DNA of 64,000 nt from NCBI GenBank assembly GCA_016169945.1, contig JADLSH010000367.1, forward strand, positions 8,543,501 to 8,607,500. Reading direction: 5' to 3'. A model generated the notes under the pieces. It did not search any database, had not been told where the DNA came from, and saw nothing but the letters and a program-made list of their open reading frames with translations. Numbering within the stretch: position 1 is the first letter of the stretch; every line of letters begins with the position of its first letter. A program made the position numbers and the translations under genes. Shown here in pieces: positions 44,157 through 57,851 of the stretch. Source of the DNA: Trachythela sp. YZ-2020 (Eukaryota; Cnidaria; Anthozoa; Malacalcyonacea; Clavulariidae).

Positions 44157-47100
44157 TCATGTAAACGAATAAGTCCTACCTAATTCATCATCAGTATCCT
44201 CGCCTTCTCCAAGCGGTGCTTTCTTCCCGTCCTCTTCCAGATCACTTGGCCCCTGCTTGCTGTCATCCTCGGGCTGTTTCTCACGAGTGGCCTTAACGTC
44301 CTGTTTTACCACAGGCTTTTCTTGCTCTGGTGGATCTTTGAATGTCGATATTCTTTGTGATAACTGCATCATATTATATAAAAGGACAAAATAGAATCGG
44401 ATTCAAATACAATGAATACTCGCTTTTACTTAGAGGGTTTTTTCCCATTAAGCATCGAGTCTTTAGGATGAAACTACTTGAAATATTCAACAAAGTTCTT
44501 GTTGAATTTTTCAGGTAGTTTGATGCTAAAGACCCGAAGTTTATCGTATTGACGCTACAGGGGTCATCCTAAGAAATTTTGGCGGCGGGAGAGGCAATGG
44601 GCCGCGAATTCCCTCGCGTGGGATGGGGTAAGGGGGAAGCTGGCTAGCCTGGCTTCAAGCATTGTCACAGGGTTATCCCAAAGATAGAATTTTTTAGGAA
44701 TTTGTTAAAATGTAAAAAGTATTTGAAAGTATATATTATGATCATAATGACCAATTCAAACAATATATTAAATATTGAATGTTTAGACACTTTTCGGGTT
44801 TGTGAATTCAACATGTTCTCTCCAAAACTCAATTTTTAGAACTGCCCATTTTAGGTTTTAGAACTACCCATTTTACAATTAAAACTGCCCATTTTGGAAA
44901 ATGGGAGGCCTTAGGATGACCCATGGGACGCTACCTACACTGGCACCACGCGTTCAACTTTTAAGATTGAATTTTAATTTATAACACCATTCGATTGGAA
45001 AATTCGAGCACTACAAAGCAATTCATTTTCAATCGTATTGATCTGTTTACCTGGCACTATGGTACAACGTACAAATGGTGGAAATGAATAGTTATTAGAG
45101 TGGGAGAAAATGATGAATATATTTTTCATTACGCTGTGAATATATTTTTCATTTCAGGAAATAGGATTGAGACATGTAGTTTGCATCTCACTGGATAGAA
45201 CTGAACGTTCAAGAGCTTCGTAGATGGAAATACAAGAACTTGTGGCTAGCTCTTGGAAACTGCGCTCAGTAGATCAGTGGTCAGAGCGCTGTGCCGGAAT
45301 AGCAGGGCCGCAGGTTTAATTCCCGTTAGTGGACCTATAATTGCATTTTTCGCAACTGGTCCTGGTTAGGTCTAACAATTTTCGCTCGAAATTTCCATCT
45401 ACAAGTACCATCAGCATTCTCCGTGACTTACCGGTATGTGAGCTCCTTCTTGCTCATCAAATGCTCCGTTAACAAGGACTGAAGGTTCTTTTCTCGAACC
45501 GTCAATGTTATCCATGGTGAAGTAGTCGGGTGCTCGTTCTACATCACGTTTTCCCTGCCTCCTTCGAGTACAGCACTTAAATGAAAATGAAATGTTTAGT
45601 TTAGTTTAATATGTTTAATATGTTTACCACTCTGAGGTGGACGGAAAGCCTTAACAGGTTTTGCAACCCAATTGACAAAGGTTCCGAGGGTTAGTTAATG
45701 GTTAGTGGTTAGTGCCTAAGGGTTAGTTTTTAGCGAGGGAGGAAAACCGGAGTACCCGAAGAAAAACCCTCGAAGCACAGGAGAGAACCAACCAATCTCA
45801 ACTTACATGAGTTTATCAAGCGCACTGACGTTACCCAACCTGAGTAAATCCATGCCCCCGACCTGCTGTATAGCCAGCTTAACTCAGAGGTAAGAGACAG
45901 CGCGCTAACCGCATCTGCCACCCGTGCTTCGAAATGTTTTATGATTAAGAAATAGAAAACATTTTCCGTGTTTCTATACACTTATAGAAACACGCGTGGG
46001 AGTTTGGGAGAACGAGAAATAAATCAGTGGGAAAACGAGCCCGTAGGGCGAGTTTTTCCACGTTATTTCGAGTTCTCCCAAACTCTCACAAGTGTTTCTA
46101 TAAGTGTATAGAAACACAGGAAAAAATGTTTTCTATTTCTTTTATAATATAACTCAAAAGACATTTTTTAAACTCGATTAATTTACAAATTCTCATTACG
46201 TACGCATGCTGACCTTTGCTCATCAATTTCGCTGCAAAAAACAACTTTGTTTGAAAATTAACAGTCAAAAATGAGTTAAAGTATTAAAATTATCTTTAAA
46301 TAGTATTCAAAGTTTTATAATTCGCATTAAATTTGTTTTTTTTACGATTTTAAATTTTGGCGGGAAAATTTCCGTGTTTCTATACAGTTATAGAAACACG
46401 CTTCTCGACCAATCAGCACGCGAGTACTATAAATGTTATATTATAATAAACATTTAGAAACTAGAGGAGACTCAGAGACTGGATACCTCCGCCAGCAAAT
46501 TAAGTCAAATATTCATGCATAAATTATACATGCACTAATGACGTATTCAGTTATCTTCAGCCAGAAAAAGCAAGACAAACGTTTGTAAATTTCTCATCCA
46601 AATTCAACCAAACTTTAGTCAATTTGTTCTTGGTCTACAGTCATTAGCTCCATAAATTTTCGTTTTGAAATGTTGGATAATTTTTGAGTTATCGTGCTTA
46701 AAGCCCAAACCAAAACAAACCCAGTTGAACATATATCTTCTTGGCGGAGGTAAAAAAGAAGAATTGAAAATATATTCTGATGAATGCTAAAATTACTCGG
46801 TTGAAATTTGCTGCATGCATTTTAAACTAAAATAGTTTAGGATAGACTAATTTTCCTAATTAAATTTTATTTATTTTTGAGAAATTCTAGCTATTAACTT
46901 CTATTAATACAGAGACTACAAAAGACCAAAAGCGAATATGTTAACCTACTCAAACCTTCACATTTCGGTGACATCATCCATCTGCCAAATGCCTTTGTGC
47001 CAATCGCGGAAAAATGTCCTTTCATTGAAATGTGTGTCGGTAAAAAATGTCATTTCGGCCAAATACCTGTCGACCAAATGTCTGTCGATAAAACGTGCGG

Positions 47101-50100
47101 GCACCCCAGGTATCACGTTATGCCGACGGGCAGTTTTAAATAAACAGAGAATGAGGAAGTACTTACCAGGAATATTACAAGAAGAACGAGGAGAATTGCC
47201 AAGGTGATGCCTACAGCAAGCCATATTTTCTCATTATCTGACATGCTCGACGACTGAGGAGCCTTTATACCACCAAACTGAATGTCAGTTATCTAAATAG
47301 AATAGATATTTCGTAAAATTTAAAACACGCAAACAGGATTGCGCAACGGAAGCATTTGGAAATGATCAAACGCGAATGCTCAAGACACTTCCTGAATTTG
47401 CTTTAGTGCACACGACAAAACCTAGATTCGAGGCTGAAAAATATAATGCAATAATTGTATATTAGCAGTTTTCATTGCCATCACTACAAATAGGGAACAC
47501 ATTCCCCTGATGACGGCTGGTAATCGAGCCTTGGGTCGACCTCGTTCCATTGTCTCCGACGTCCACGCAAGTAAATATATGAAGTGCTTTTTGGATATTT
47601 TTGGATGACTCCTGTTATAAGTATGACCGAATTAATGTTTTAGACTTGCTGATTAGCGAAACAATTTGTATCAATATAAAATGGTTCGTTCATTTGTATT
47701 CATTATAAAAAGTCTTATGTTCTATTGTTCTTGAGTTAATTAATAAACTCATCTTATTGTAGGGCGAATTTTCGGAACACATTATTGGAAAATTTGCCTA
47801 ATGAGCAATAATTAGCTTTTCAAACCATATACCAAAGCAACGAGGGCACCAAATTGGAACGCCATTTTTGTGTGGAAACACCACAATTTTTAACTAGAGA
47901 TCTACATATATGCAGGGTGTATCAAAAAAGAAATATTTTTATTTATAGCTTGTTTTGACTAAATCCATCTGATTCGTTCATTTTTTATTACATGATCGCT
48001 TTTGTATTCACTATAAAAGAGCATGTTTTTTCCCAACACATTCTACTAACTTCCAGGCAAAGGAAGTTTGATACGATAATTTCTTATCGTATCGTTTTTT
48101 ACATATTTATCGCAATGATACAAAAAGGTATCATTTGACAGCTAAAAGATTAATCTTTCTTGGTATGAAAAAAGAAAATATATAAATTAAATAATTAACG
48201 CGCGATAAAGAGCTAAATTTAGATTACCGTTTTTTGATACACCCTGTACACTGATCATAATCTGAGTTTAGGGAACGAGAAATTTGCGAAATACAAAAAC
48301 ATCACACCTATATTCATCATGCAAACCTACAAAAATCTTACCTTGTCTTCAAACAGATTTCCTAGTTTTCTTAACTGCCTGGAATCGAGCAAGTCCTTCA
48401 AATCATTCCCAACTTGTATGGTAACTTCGTCTGCATCTGATCCAATCACCGAAAACCAAACATCGATACCCTCCTTGGTCTTATCCGGGTTTGCGCAATT
48501 CCTGCCGCCGTTCACAATGTATATGTCATTAGGTTTCAATTTATTGCCTTTCCGATCATGCGATCTTTCAGCAATCTTTTCTCTAAAATGTTCCTCCACT
48601 GGTCCACAGAATTCGTACCATGTATATTCCATTGTGACAATCACATATACATTAGGTTCAGGCTGAGGTGGTTTCTTGGTCGGTTCTGGTTTACTTGTGT
48701 TTCCGTTTGATGAAGAATTGAACGACGTCTTGTCTACTTTAAATGCACCAAGTGTGCCATTCCGTATTTTATCCTTAACTACTTCCCCGGCATCGCCTTC
48801 TGAGATACCACTAGGATCAGGGCCTTGCACTCCAAGCACTAATTTGGATTCGGTGATCAGACTACCGCACTCCAATTTTGTAATCGTTAAATCACATTGT
48901 TGTTTCGCAAATGCATCAATACCACAAATTTGTGTCTTCCAATAGCTTTGAAAAGTGACATAGGGAATCGACCCTTTCTTCGTGTATTCCTCGGAACATT
49001 CGTCGAGAAGTTGACGTAATATTTCCAAGTCTTGTTTTTCATATTTCGTTACTGTGTTGATTTCCGTTAGTGTCAATGATATTGTATATTCATAGTAGGT
49101 AATGCTTTCGACAACTGCAGTTGTAGAAATTGTTACAGATGGTGTCGGAGTAGTGTTGTTTCGTGATTGTGTTGGTTTAATGGAAATACTCGTACTTGTT
49201 GATGGTTTTGGTTTACTGACAATACTGGTACTTGAAGATGATGTTGGCTTAATTGTGATACTGGTATTTGATGATGGTGTTGCATCAATGGTGATACTGG
49301 TATTTGATGACGATGTTGGCTTAATTCTGATACTGCTATTTGAAAATGATGTTGGCCTAATGGTGATACTTGTATTTGAAAATGATGTTGGTCTAATGGT
49401 GATACTGGTATTTGATGATGGTGTTGCATCAATGGTGATACTGGTATTTGATGATGATGTTGGTCTAACGGCAATACTGACATTTGCTGATGGTATTTGT
49501 TTCATGGAAACACTGGTATTTGTTGATGGTATTGGTTTACTGGCAGTATTGACACTTGTTGATGATGTTGGTTTACTGGTAATACTGGGACTTGTTGATG
49601 GTGTTGGGTTATTGCTAGTACTGACACTTGTTGATGGAGTTGGTTTACTGGTCCTGGCAATTGTTGATGGTGTTGGGTTACTGGTAATACTGGGACTTGT
49701 TGATGATGTTGGCTTACTGGTAATACTGGCACTTGTTGAGTGTGTTGGTTTACTGGTAATACCGGGACTTGTTGATGATCTTGGTTTACTAGTCATACTG
49801 GCACTTGTTGATGGTGTTGATTTACTGGTAATACTGGCACTTGTTGATGGTGTTGCTTTACTGGTAATACTGGAACTTGTTGAGTGTGTTCGTTTACTGC
49901 TAATACTGACACTTGTTGATGGTGTTGGTTTACTGGTAATACTAGGACTTGTTGATAGAGTTGGTTTACTGGTAATATTGGCACTTATTGACGATGTTGG
50001 TTTATTAGTAATACTGACACCCGTTGATAGCGCTGGTTTACTGTTAATACAGGCACTTGCTGATGGTGTTGGTTTACTTGTAACAGTGGCACCTGTTGAG

Positions 50101-53100
50101 AGTGTTGGTTTACTGGTAATACTGGGACTTGTTGATGATGTTGGTTTACTGGTAATACTGGGACTTGTTGAGTGTGTTCGTTTACTGCTAATATTGACAC
50201 TTGTTGATGGTGTTTGTTTACTAGTCATACTGGGACTTGCTGATGATGTTGGCTTACTTGTAATACTTGCATTTGTTGATGGTGTTGATATACTGGTAAT
50301 ACTGACACTTGTTGATGGTGTTGGTTTGCTTGTAATACTGGTGGGACTTGCTGATGATGTTGGTTTACTTGTAATACTTGCATTTGTTGATGGTGTTGGT
50401 TTACTGGTAATACTGACACTTGTTGATGGTGTTGGTTTGCTGGTAATACTGGTGGGACTTGCTGATGATGCTGGTTTACTTGTAATACTTGCACTTGTTG
50501 ATGGTGTTGGTTTACTGGTAATACTGGGACTTGTTGAGTGTGTTCGTTTACTGCTAATACTGACACTTGCTGATGGTGTTGGTTTACTGGTAATACCGGG
50601 ACTTGTTGATGATGTTGGTTTACTAGTCATACTGGTACTTGCTGATGGTGTTCGTTTACTGGTAATACTGACACTTGTTGATGATGTTGGTCTACTGGTA
50701 ATACTGACACTTGTTGATGGTGCTGGTTGACTGGTAATACCGGGACTTGTTGATGATGTTGGTTTACTAGTCATACTGGTACTTGCTGATGGTGTTGGTT
50801 TACTGGTAATACTGACACTTGTTGATGATGTTGGTTTACTGGTAATACTGACACTTGTTGATGGTGTCGGTTTACTAGTCATACTGGCACTTGCTGATGG
50901 TGTTCGTTTACTGGTAATACTGACACTTGTTGATGATGTTGGTCTACTGGTAATACTGACACTTGTTGATGGTGCTGGTTGACTGGTAATACCGGGACTT
51001 GTTGATGATGTTGGTTTACTAGTCATACTGGTACTTGCTGATGGTGTTGGTTTACTGGTAATACTGACACTTGTTGATGATGTTGGTTTACTCGTAATAC
51101 TGACACTTGTTGATGGTGTTGGTTTACTGGTAATACCGGGACTTGTTGATGATGTTGGTTTACTTGTAATTCTTGCACTTGTTGATAGTGTTGGTTTACT
51201 GGTAATACCGGGACTTGTTGATGATGTTGGTTTATTGGTAATACTGGAACTTGTTGAGTGTGTTCGTTTACTGCTAATACTGACACTTGCTGATGGTGTT
51301 GGTTTACTGGTAATACTGATACTTGTTGACGATGTTGGTTTACTAGTCATACTGATACTTGTTGATGGTGTTGGTTTACTGGTAATACTGACACTTGTTG
51401 ATGATGTTGGTCTACTGGTAATACTGACACTTGTTGATGGTGTTGGTTGACTGGTAATACCGGGACTTGTTGATGATGTTGGTTTACTGGTAATACTGGT
51501 ACTTGCTGATGGTGTTGGTTTACTGGTAATACTGACACTTGTTGACGATGTTGGTTTACTGGTAATACTGACACTTGTTGATGGTGTTGGTTTACTAGTC
51601 ATACTGGCACTTGCTGATGGTGTTGCTTTACTGGTAATACTGGCACTTGCTGATGGTTTTGGTTTGCTGGTAATACTGGCACTTGTTGAGTGTGCTGGCT
51701 CACTGGTAATACCGGGACTTGTTGATGATGTTGGTTTGCTAGTCACACTGGCACTTGCTGATGGTGTTGGTTTACTGGTAATACTGGCACTTGCTGATGG
51801 TGTTGGTTTACTGGTAATACTGGCACTTGCTGATGGTGTTGGTTTGCTGGTAACACTGGGACTTGTTGAGTGTGTTCGTTTACTGCTAATACTGACACTT
51901 GTTGATGGTGTTGGTGTACTGGTAATACTGACACTTGTTGATGATGTTGGTTTACTAGTCATACTGGCACTTGGTGATAGTGTTGGTTTACTGGTAATAC
52001 TGGCACTTGTTGATGATTTTGGTTTATTGTTAATGGCACTTATTGACGATGTTTGTTTATTGTTAATACTGGGACTTGGTGATGATGTTGGTTTACTTGT
52101 AATGCTGGCACTTGTTGATGGTGTTGGTTTACTGGTAATACCGGGACTTGTTGATGATGTTGGTTTACTTGTAATACTGACACTTGTTGATGATGTTGGT
52201 TTACTCGTAATACTGACACTTGTTGATGGTGTTGGTTTACTGGTAATACCGGGACTTGTTGATGATGTTGGTTTACTTGTAATTCTTGCACTTGTTGATA
52301 GTGTTGGTTTACTGGTAATACTGGGACTTGTTGATGATGTTGGTTTATTGGTAATACTGGAACTTGTTGAGTGTGTTCGTTTACTGCTAATACTGACACT
52401 TGCTGATGGTGTTGGCTTACTGGTAATACTGATACTTGTTGATGATGTTGGTTTACTAGTCATACTGATACTTGTTGATGGTGTTGGTTTACTGGTAATA
52501 CTTGCACTTGTTGATGGTGTTGGTTTGCTGGTAATACTGGGACTTGTTGATGATGTTCGTTTATTGCTAATACTGACACTTGTTGATAGTGTTGGTTTAC
52601 TGGTAACACTGGGACTTGGTGATGATGTTGGTTTACTTGTAATACTGGCACTTGTTGATAGTGTTGGTTTACTGGTAATACTGGCACTTGTTGATGGTGT
52701 TGGTTTACTGGTAATACTGGGACTTGTTGATGGTGTTGGTTTACTGGTAATACTGGGACTTGTTGATGGTGTTGGTTTACTGAAAATACTGGGACTTGTT
52801 GATGATGTTGGTTTACTGCTAATACTGGGACTTGTTGAGTGTGTTCGTTTACTGCTAATACTGACACTTGTTGATAGTGTTGGTTTACTGGTAACACTGG
52901 GACTTGGTGATGGTGTTGGTTTACTGGTAATACTGACACTTGGTGATGGTGTTGGTTTACTGGTAATACTGGCACTTGTTGATGGTGTTGGTTTACTGGT
53001 AATACTGACACTTGTTGATGATGTTTGTTTACTCGTAATACTGACACTTGTTGATGGTGTTGGTTTACTGGTAATACCGGGACTTGTTGATGATGTTGGT

Positions 53101-56100
53101 TTACTAGTCATACTGGCACTTGTTGATGGTGTTGGTTTACTGGTAATACTGGCACTTGTTGATGGTGTTGCTTTACTGGTAATACTGGGACTTGTTGATG
53201 ATGTTGGTTTACTAGTCATACTGACCATTGCTGATGGCGTTGGCTTACTGGTAATACTGTGACTTGTTGATGGTGTTGGTTTACTGGTAATACTGGCACA
53301 TGTTGATGATTTTGGTTTATTGTTAATGGCACTTATGGATGATGTTTGTTTATTGTTAATACTGGGACTTGGTGATGATGTTGGTTTAATTGTAATACTT
53401 GCACTTTTTGATGGTGTTGGTTTACTGGTAATACTGGGACTTGTTGATGGTGTTGGTTTACTGGTAATACTGGGACTTGTTGATGATGTTGGTTTATTGG
53501 TAATACTGGGACTTGTTGATGATGTTGGTTTATTGGTAATACTGACACTTGTTGATAGTGTTTGTTTACTGGTAATACTGACAATTGTTGATAGTGTTGG
53601 TGTACTGGTAATACTGGGACTTGTTGATGATGTTGGTTTATTGGTAATACTGACACTTGTTGATAGTGTTGGTGTACTGATAATATTGGGACTTGTTGAT
53701 GATGTTGGTTTACTGGTAATACTGGCACTTGCTGATGGTGTTGGTTTACCGGTAATACTGGGACTTGGTGATGATGTTGGTGTACTTGTAATACTTGAAC
53801 TTGTTGAAAGTGTTGGTTTACTGGTAATACTGGGACTTGTTGATGGTGTTGGTGTACTGGTAATACTGGGACTTATTGATGATGTTGGTTTTCTGGTAAT
53901 ACTGGCACTTGTTGAGTGTGTTGGTTTACTGATAATACTGACACTTGTTGATGATGTTGGTTTACTAGTCATACTGACCCTTGCTGATGGCGTTGGTTTA
54001 CTGGTAATACTGGCACTTGTTGATGATTTTGGTTTATTGTTAATGGCACTTATTGATGATGTTTGTTTATTGTTAATACTGGGACTTGGTGATGATGTTG
54101 GTTTACTTGTAATACTTGCAGTTGTTGATGGTGTCGGTTTACTGGTAATACCGGGACTTGTTGATGATGTTGGTTTGCTGGTAATACTGGGATTTGTTGA
54201 TGATGTTGGTTTACTAGTCATACTGGCACTTGTTGATGATTTTGGTTTTATTGTTAATGGCACTTATTGATGATGTTTGTTTATTGTTAATATTGGGACT
54301 TGGCGATGATGTTGGTTTACTTGTAATACTTGCACTTGTTGATAGTGTTGGTTTACTGGTAATACTGGGACTTGTTGATGGTGTTGGTGTACTGGTAATA
54401 CTGGGACTTATTGATGATGTTGGTTTTCTGGTAATACTGGCACTTGTTGAGTGTGTTGGTTTACTGATAATACTGACACTTGTTGATGATGTTGGTTTAC
54501 TAGTCATACTGACCCTTGCTGATGGCGTTGGTTTACTGGTAATACTGGCACTTGTTGATGATTTTGGTTTATTGTTAATGGCACTTATTGATGATGTTTG
54601 TTTATTGTTAATACTGGGACTTGGTGATGATGTTGGTTTACTTGTAATACTTGCAGTTGTTGATGGTGTCGGTTTACTGGTAATACTGGGACTTGTTGAT
54701 GGTGCTGGTGTACTGGTAATACTGGGACTTGTTGATGATGTTGGTTTATTGGTAATACTGGAACTTGTTGAATGTGTTCGTTTACTGCTAATACTGACAC
54801 TTGTTGATGGTGTTGGTTTACTGGTAATACTGATACTTGTTGATGATGTTGGTTTACTAGTCATACTGGCACTTGCTGATGGTGTTGGTTTACTGGTAAT
54901 ACTTGCACTTGTTGATGGTGTTGGTTTGCTGGTAATACTGGGACTTGTTGATGATGTTGGTTTATTGGTAATACTGACACTTGTTGATAGTGTTGGTTTA
55001 CTGGTAAGAATGGGACTTGTTGATGATGTTGGTTTATTGGTAATACTGACACTTGTTGATGGTGTTGGTTTACTGGTAATACTGGCACTTGCTGATGGTG
55101 TTGGTTTACTGGTAATACTGTGACTTGTTGATGGTGTCGGTTTACTGGTAATACTGGCACTTGTTGATGATTTTGGTTTATTGTTAATGGCACTTATGGA
55201 TGATGTTTGTTTATTGTTAATACTGGGACTTGGTGATGATGTTGGTTTACTTGTAATACTTGCACTTGTTGATGGTGTTGGTTTACTGGTAATACTGGGA
55301 CTTGTTGATGATGTTGGTTTATTGGTAATACTGGGACTTGTTGATGATGTTGGTTTATTGGTAATACTGACACTTGTTGATAGTGTTTGTTTAATTGTAA
55401 TACTGTGACTTGTTGATGGTGTTGGTGTACTGGTAATACTGGGACTTGTTGATGATGTTGGTTCATTGGTGATACTGACACTTGTTGATAGTGTTGGTGT
55501 ACTGATAATATTGGGACTTGTTGATGATGTTGGTTTACTGGTAATACTGGCACTTGCTGATGGTGTTGGTTTACTGGTAATACTGGGAATTGGTGATGAT
55601 GTTGGTGTACTTGTAATACTTGCACTTGTTGATAGTGTTGGTTTACTGGTAATACTGGGACTTGTTGATGGTGTTGGTGTACTGGTAATACTGGGACTTA
55701 TTGATGATGTTGGTTTTCTGGTAATACTGGCACTTGTTGAGTGTGTTGGTTTACTGATAATACTGACACTTGTTGATGATGTTGGTTTACTAGTCATACT
55801 GGCACTTACTGATGGTGTTGGTTTACTGGTAATACTGGCACTTACTGATGATGTTGGTTTATTGGTAATACTGGGACTTGTTGATGGTGTTGGTGTACTG
55901 ATAATCCTGGGAATTGTTGATGATGTTGGTTTATTGGTAATACTGACACTTGTTGATAGTGTTGGTTTACTGGTAAGACTGGGACTTGGTGATAGTGTTG
56001 GTTTACTGGTAATACTGGGACTTCTAAAGTGTGTTTGTTTACTGCTAATAATGACACTTGTTGATGGTGTTGGTGTACTTGTAATACTGGGACTTATTGA

Positions 56101-57180
56101 TGATGTTGGTTTACTTGTAATACTGGCACTTGTTGAGTGTGTTGGTTTACTGGTAATACTGACACTTGTTGATGATGTTGGTTTACTAGTCATACTGGCA
56201 CTTACTGATGGTGTTGGTTTACTGGTAATACTGGCACTTGTTGATAGTGTTGGTGTACTGATAATATTGGGACTTGTTGATGATGTTGGTTTACTTGTAA
56301 TACTGGCACTTGCTGATGGTGTTGGTTTACTGGTAATACTGGGACTTGGTGATGATGTTGGCGTACTTGTAATGCTTGCACTTGTTGATAGTGTTGGTTT
56401 ACTGGTAATACTGGGACTTGTTGATGGTGTTGGTATACTGGTAATACTGGGACTTATTGATGATGTTGGTTTTCTGGTAATACTGGCACTTGTTGAGTGT
56501 GTTGGTTTACTGATAATACTGACACTTGTTGATGATGTTGGTTTACTAGTCATACTGGCACTTACTGATGGTGTTGGTTTACTGGTAATACTGGCACTTA
56601 CTGGTGATGTTGGTTTATTGGTAATACTGGGACTTGTTGATGGTGTTGGTGTACTGATAATCCTGGGAATTGTTGATGATGTTGGTTTATTGGTAATACT
56701 GACACTTGGTGATAGTGTTCGTTTACTGCTAATACTGACACTTGTTGATGGTGTTGGTGTACTGGTAATACTGGGACTTATTGATGATGTTGGTTTACTT
56801 GTAATACTGGCACTTGTTGAGTGTGTTGGTTTACTGGTAATACTGACACTTGTTGATGGTGTTGGTTTACTGGTAATACTGACACTTGTTGAGTGTGTTG
56901 GTTTACTGGTAATACTGACACTTGTTGAGTGTGTTGGTTTACTGGTAATACTGGCACTTGTTGAGTGTGTTGGTTTACTGGTAATACTGACACTTGTTGA
57001 GTGTGTTGGTTTACTGGTAATACTGACACTTGTTGATGATGTTGGTTTACTAGTCATACTGGCACTTACTGATGGTGTTGGTTTACTGGTAATACTGGCA
57101 CTTACTGATGGTGTTGGTGTACTGATAATCCTGGGAATTGTTGATGATGTTGGTTTATTGGTAATACTGACACTTGTTGA
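44157..57180 (-). CDS. Mucin-like transmembrane glycoprotein with SEA-like modules, 5' incomplete, one frameshift
   Basis: The gene is on the minus strand. A giant repeat exon runs from about 57180 down to 48342. It is followed in phase 0 by a membrane exon (47292-47167), a juxtamembrane exon (45575-45432) and a last exon (44363-44157). The repeat exon encodes an array of 12-residue units of the SITSKPTPSTSA type, a dense O-glycosylation substrate. Next come two Cys-containing modules of SEA-like character at about 49105-48725 (ends LGAFKVDKTSF) and 48657-48342. The membrane exon has a hydrophobic helix after SSSMSDNEKIW. The next exon starts CCTRRRQGKRD, a typical stop-transfer and palmitoylation-prone border. 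The tail is Glu/Lys/Asp-rich. No signal peptide exon is in the window. One extra T at about 54246-54249 breaks the repeat frame, so upstream and downstream parts are in different frames. Whether this is real or an assembly error is open. The final exon could instead splice at 44180. Confidence 0.8.
44558..44925. mobile_element. hAT-like MITE in the mucin-like gene intron
   Basis: Ends CAGGGGTCATCC...GGATGACCCATG with a 7-of-8 target duplication (TGACGCTA at 44550, GGACGCTA at 44926). The interior has three AACTGCCCATTTT-type repeats. Confidence 0.7.
45180..45415 (+). mobile_element. Diverged tRNA-derived SINE
   Basis: A tRNA-like part 45268-45335 (CTCAGTAGATCAGTGGTCAG, GGTTTAATTCC) is followed by the common tail ACCTATAATTGCATTTTTCG. 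It ends 17 bases from the donor of the juxtamembrane exon. Confidence 0.65.
45655..45935 (-). mobile_element. SINE with a conserved central domain
   Basis: On the plus strand it has GGAGGAAAACCGGAGTACCC then GAAGAAAAACCCTCGAAGCAC, like a core domain shared by SINEs of many animals. A tRNA-like head is on the minus strand near 45930 (GGTGGCAGATGCGGTTAGCG). Confidence 0.55.
45955..46440. mobile_element. Hairpin element with TGTTTCTATAcacTTATAGAAACA ends
   Basis: An inner hairpin 45959-46115 has arms of about 70 bases closing on GAGCCCGTAGGGCGAG. The terminal word returns at 46375-46405. It lies in the mucin-like gene intron, just left of the duplicated block. Confidence 0.65.
47911..48250. mobile_element. 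Mariner-type MITE in the mucin-like gene intron (copy 1)
   Basis: Ends CAGGGTGTATCAAAAAAG...TTTTTTGATACACCCTGTA. The same element recurs at 58593-58932 in the duplicated block, so it predates the duplication. Confidence 0.78.
48342..57180 (-). repeat. 36-bp coding tandem repeat array of the mucin-like gene, copy 1
   Basis: Upstream of the SEA-like modules (above about 49120) the exon is an array of 36-bp units. On the plus strand a unit reads ACTGGTAATACTGGCACTTG followed by a TTGATGGTGTTGGTTT-type half. On the minus strand it encodes 12 residues. Third and eighth-to-twelfth residues vary (SSTSP, PSTSA, LSTSV, HSTSA). A divergent double unit with two Asn-Asn pairs (NNKQTSSISAINNKPK) recurs near 52020, 53320, 54030, 54250, 54560 and 55185. 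Before 49560 the units become irregular (ITIDATPSSNT, ITIRPTSFSNT). Because 36 is a multiple of three, other frames and the opposite strand are also open. Confidence 0.95.
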
Positions 57181-57851
57181 TAAAGCAAATTAAGTCAAAT
57201 ATTCATGCATAAATTATACATGCACTAATGACGTATTCAGTTATCTTCAGCCAGAAAAAGCAAGACAAACGTTTGTAAATTTCTCATCCAAATTCAACCA
57301 AACTTTAGTCAATTTGTTCTTGGTCTACAGTCATTAGCTCCATAAATTTTCGTTTTGAAATGTTGGATAATTTTTGAGTTATCGTGCTTAAAGCCCAAAC
57401 CAAAACAAACCCAGTTGAACATATATCTTCTTGGCGGAGGTAAAAAAGAAGAATTGAAAATATATTCTGATGAATGCTAAAATTACTCGGTTGAAATTTG
57501 CTGCATGCATTTTAAACTAAAATAGTTTAGGATAGACTAATTTTCCTAATTAAATTTTATTTATTTTTGAGAAATTCTAGCTATTAACTTCTATTAATAT
57601 AGAGACTACAAAAGACCAAAATCGAATATGTTAACCTACTCAAACCTTCAAATTTCGGTGACATCATCCATCTGCCAAATGCCTTTTTGCCAATCGCGGA
57701 AAAATGGCCTTTCAGTCAAATGTCCGTCGGTAAAAAATGTCATTTCGGCCAAATGTCTGTCGACCAAATGTCTGTCGATTAAACGTGCGGGCACCCCAGG
57801 TATCACATTATCCGACGGGCAGTTTTAAAAAGAGAATGAGGAAGTACTTAC

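Larger units (their letters stand above)
46494..57183. repeat. Tandem duplication, copy 1 (period about 10.69 kb)
   Basis: Sequence starting AGCAAATTAAGTC at 46494 recurs at 57184. From there the second copy follows the first almost base for base: intron, membrane exon, mariner-type MITE, SEA-like modules and repeat array. Flanks differ immediately to the left of each start. The left breakpoint falls in the intron between membrane and tail exons; the right one is inside the 36-bp array. Confidence 0.95.

Noticed and set aside
49102..57193. Long plus-strand frames of LVDGVGLLVIL type and minus-strand frames of VLPVNQHHQQ type
   Set aside because: They are antisense and out-of-frame readings of the 36-bp mucin repeat. 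Only the SITSKPT frame joins in phase to the SEA-like, membrane and tail exons.
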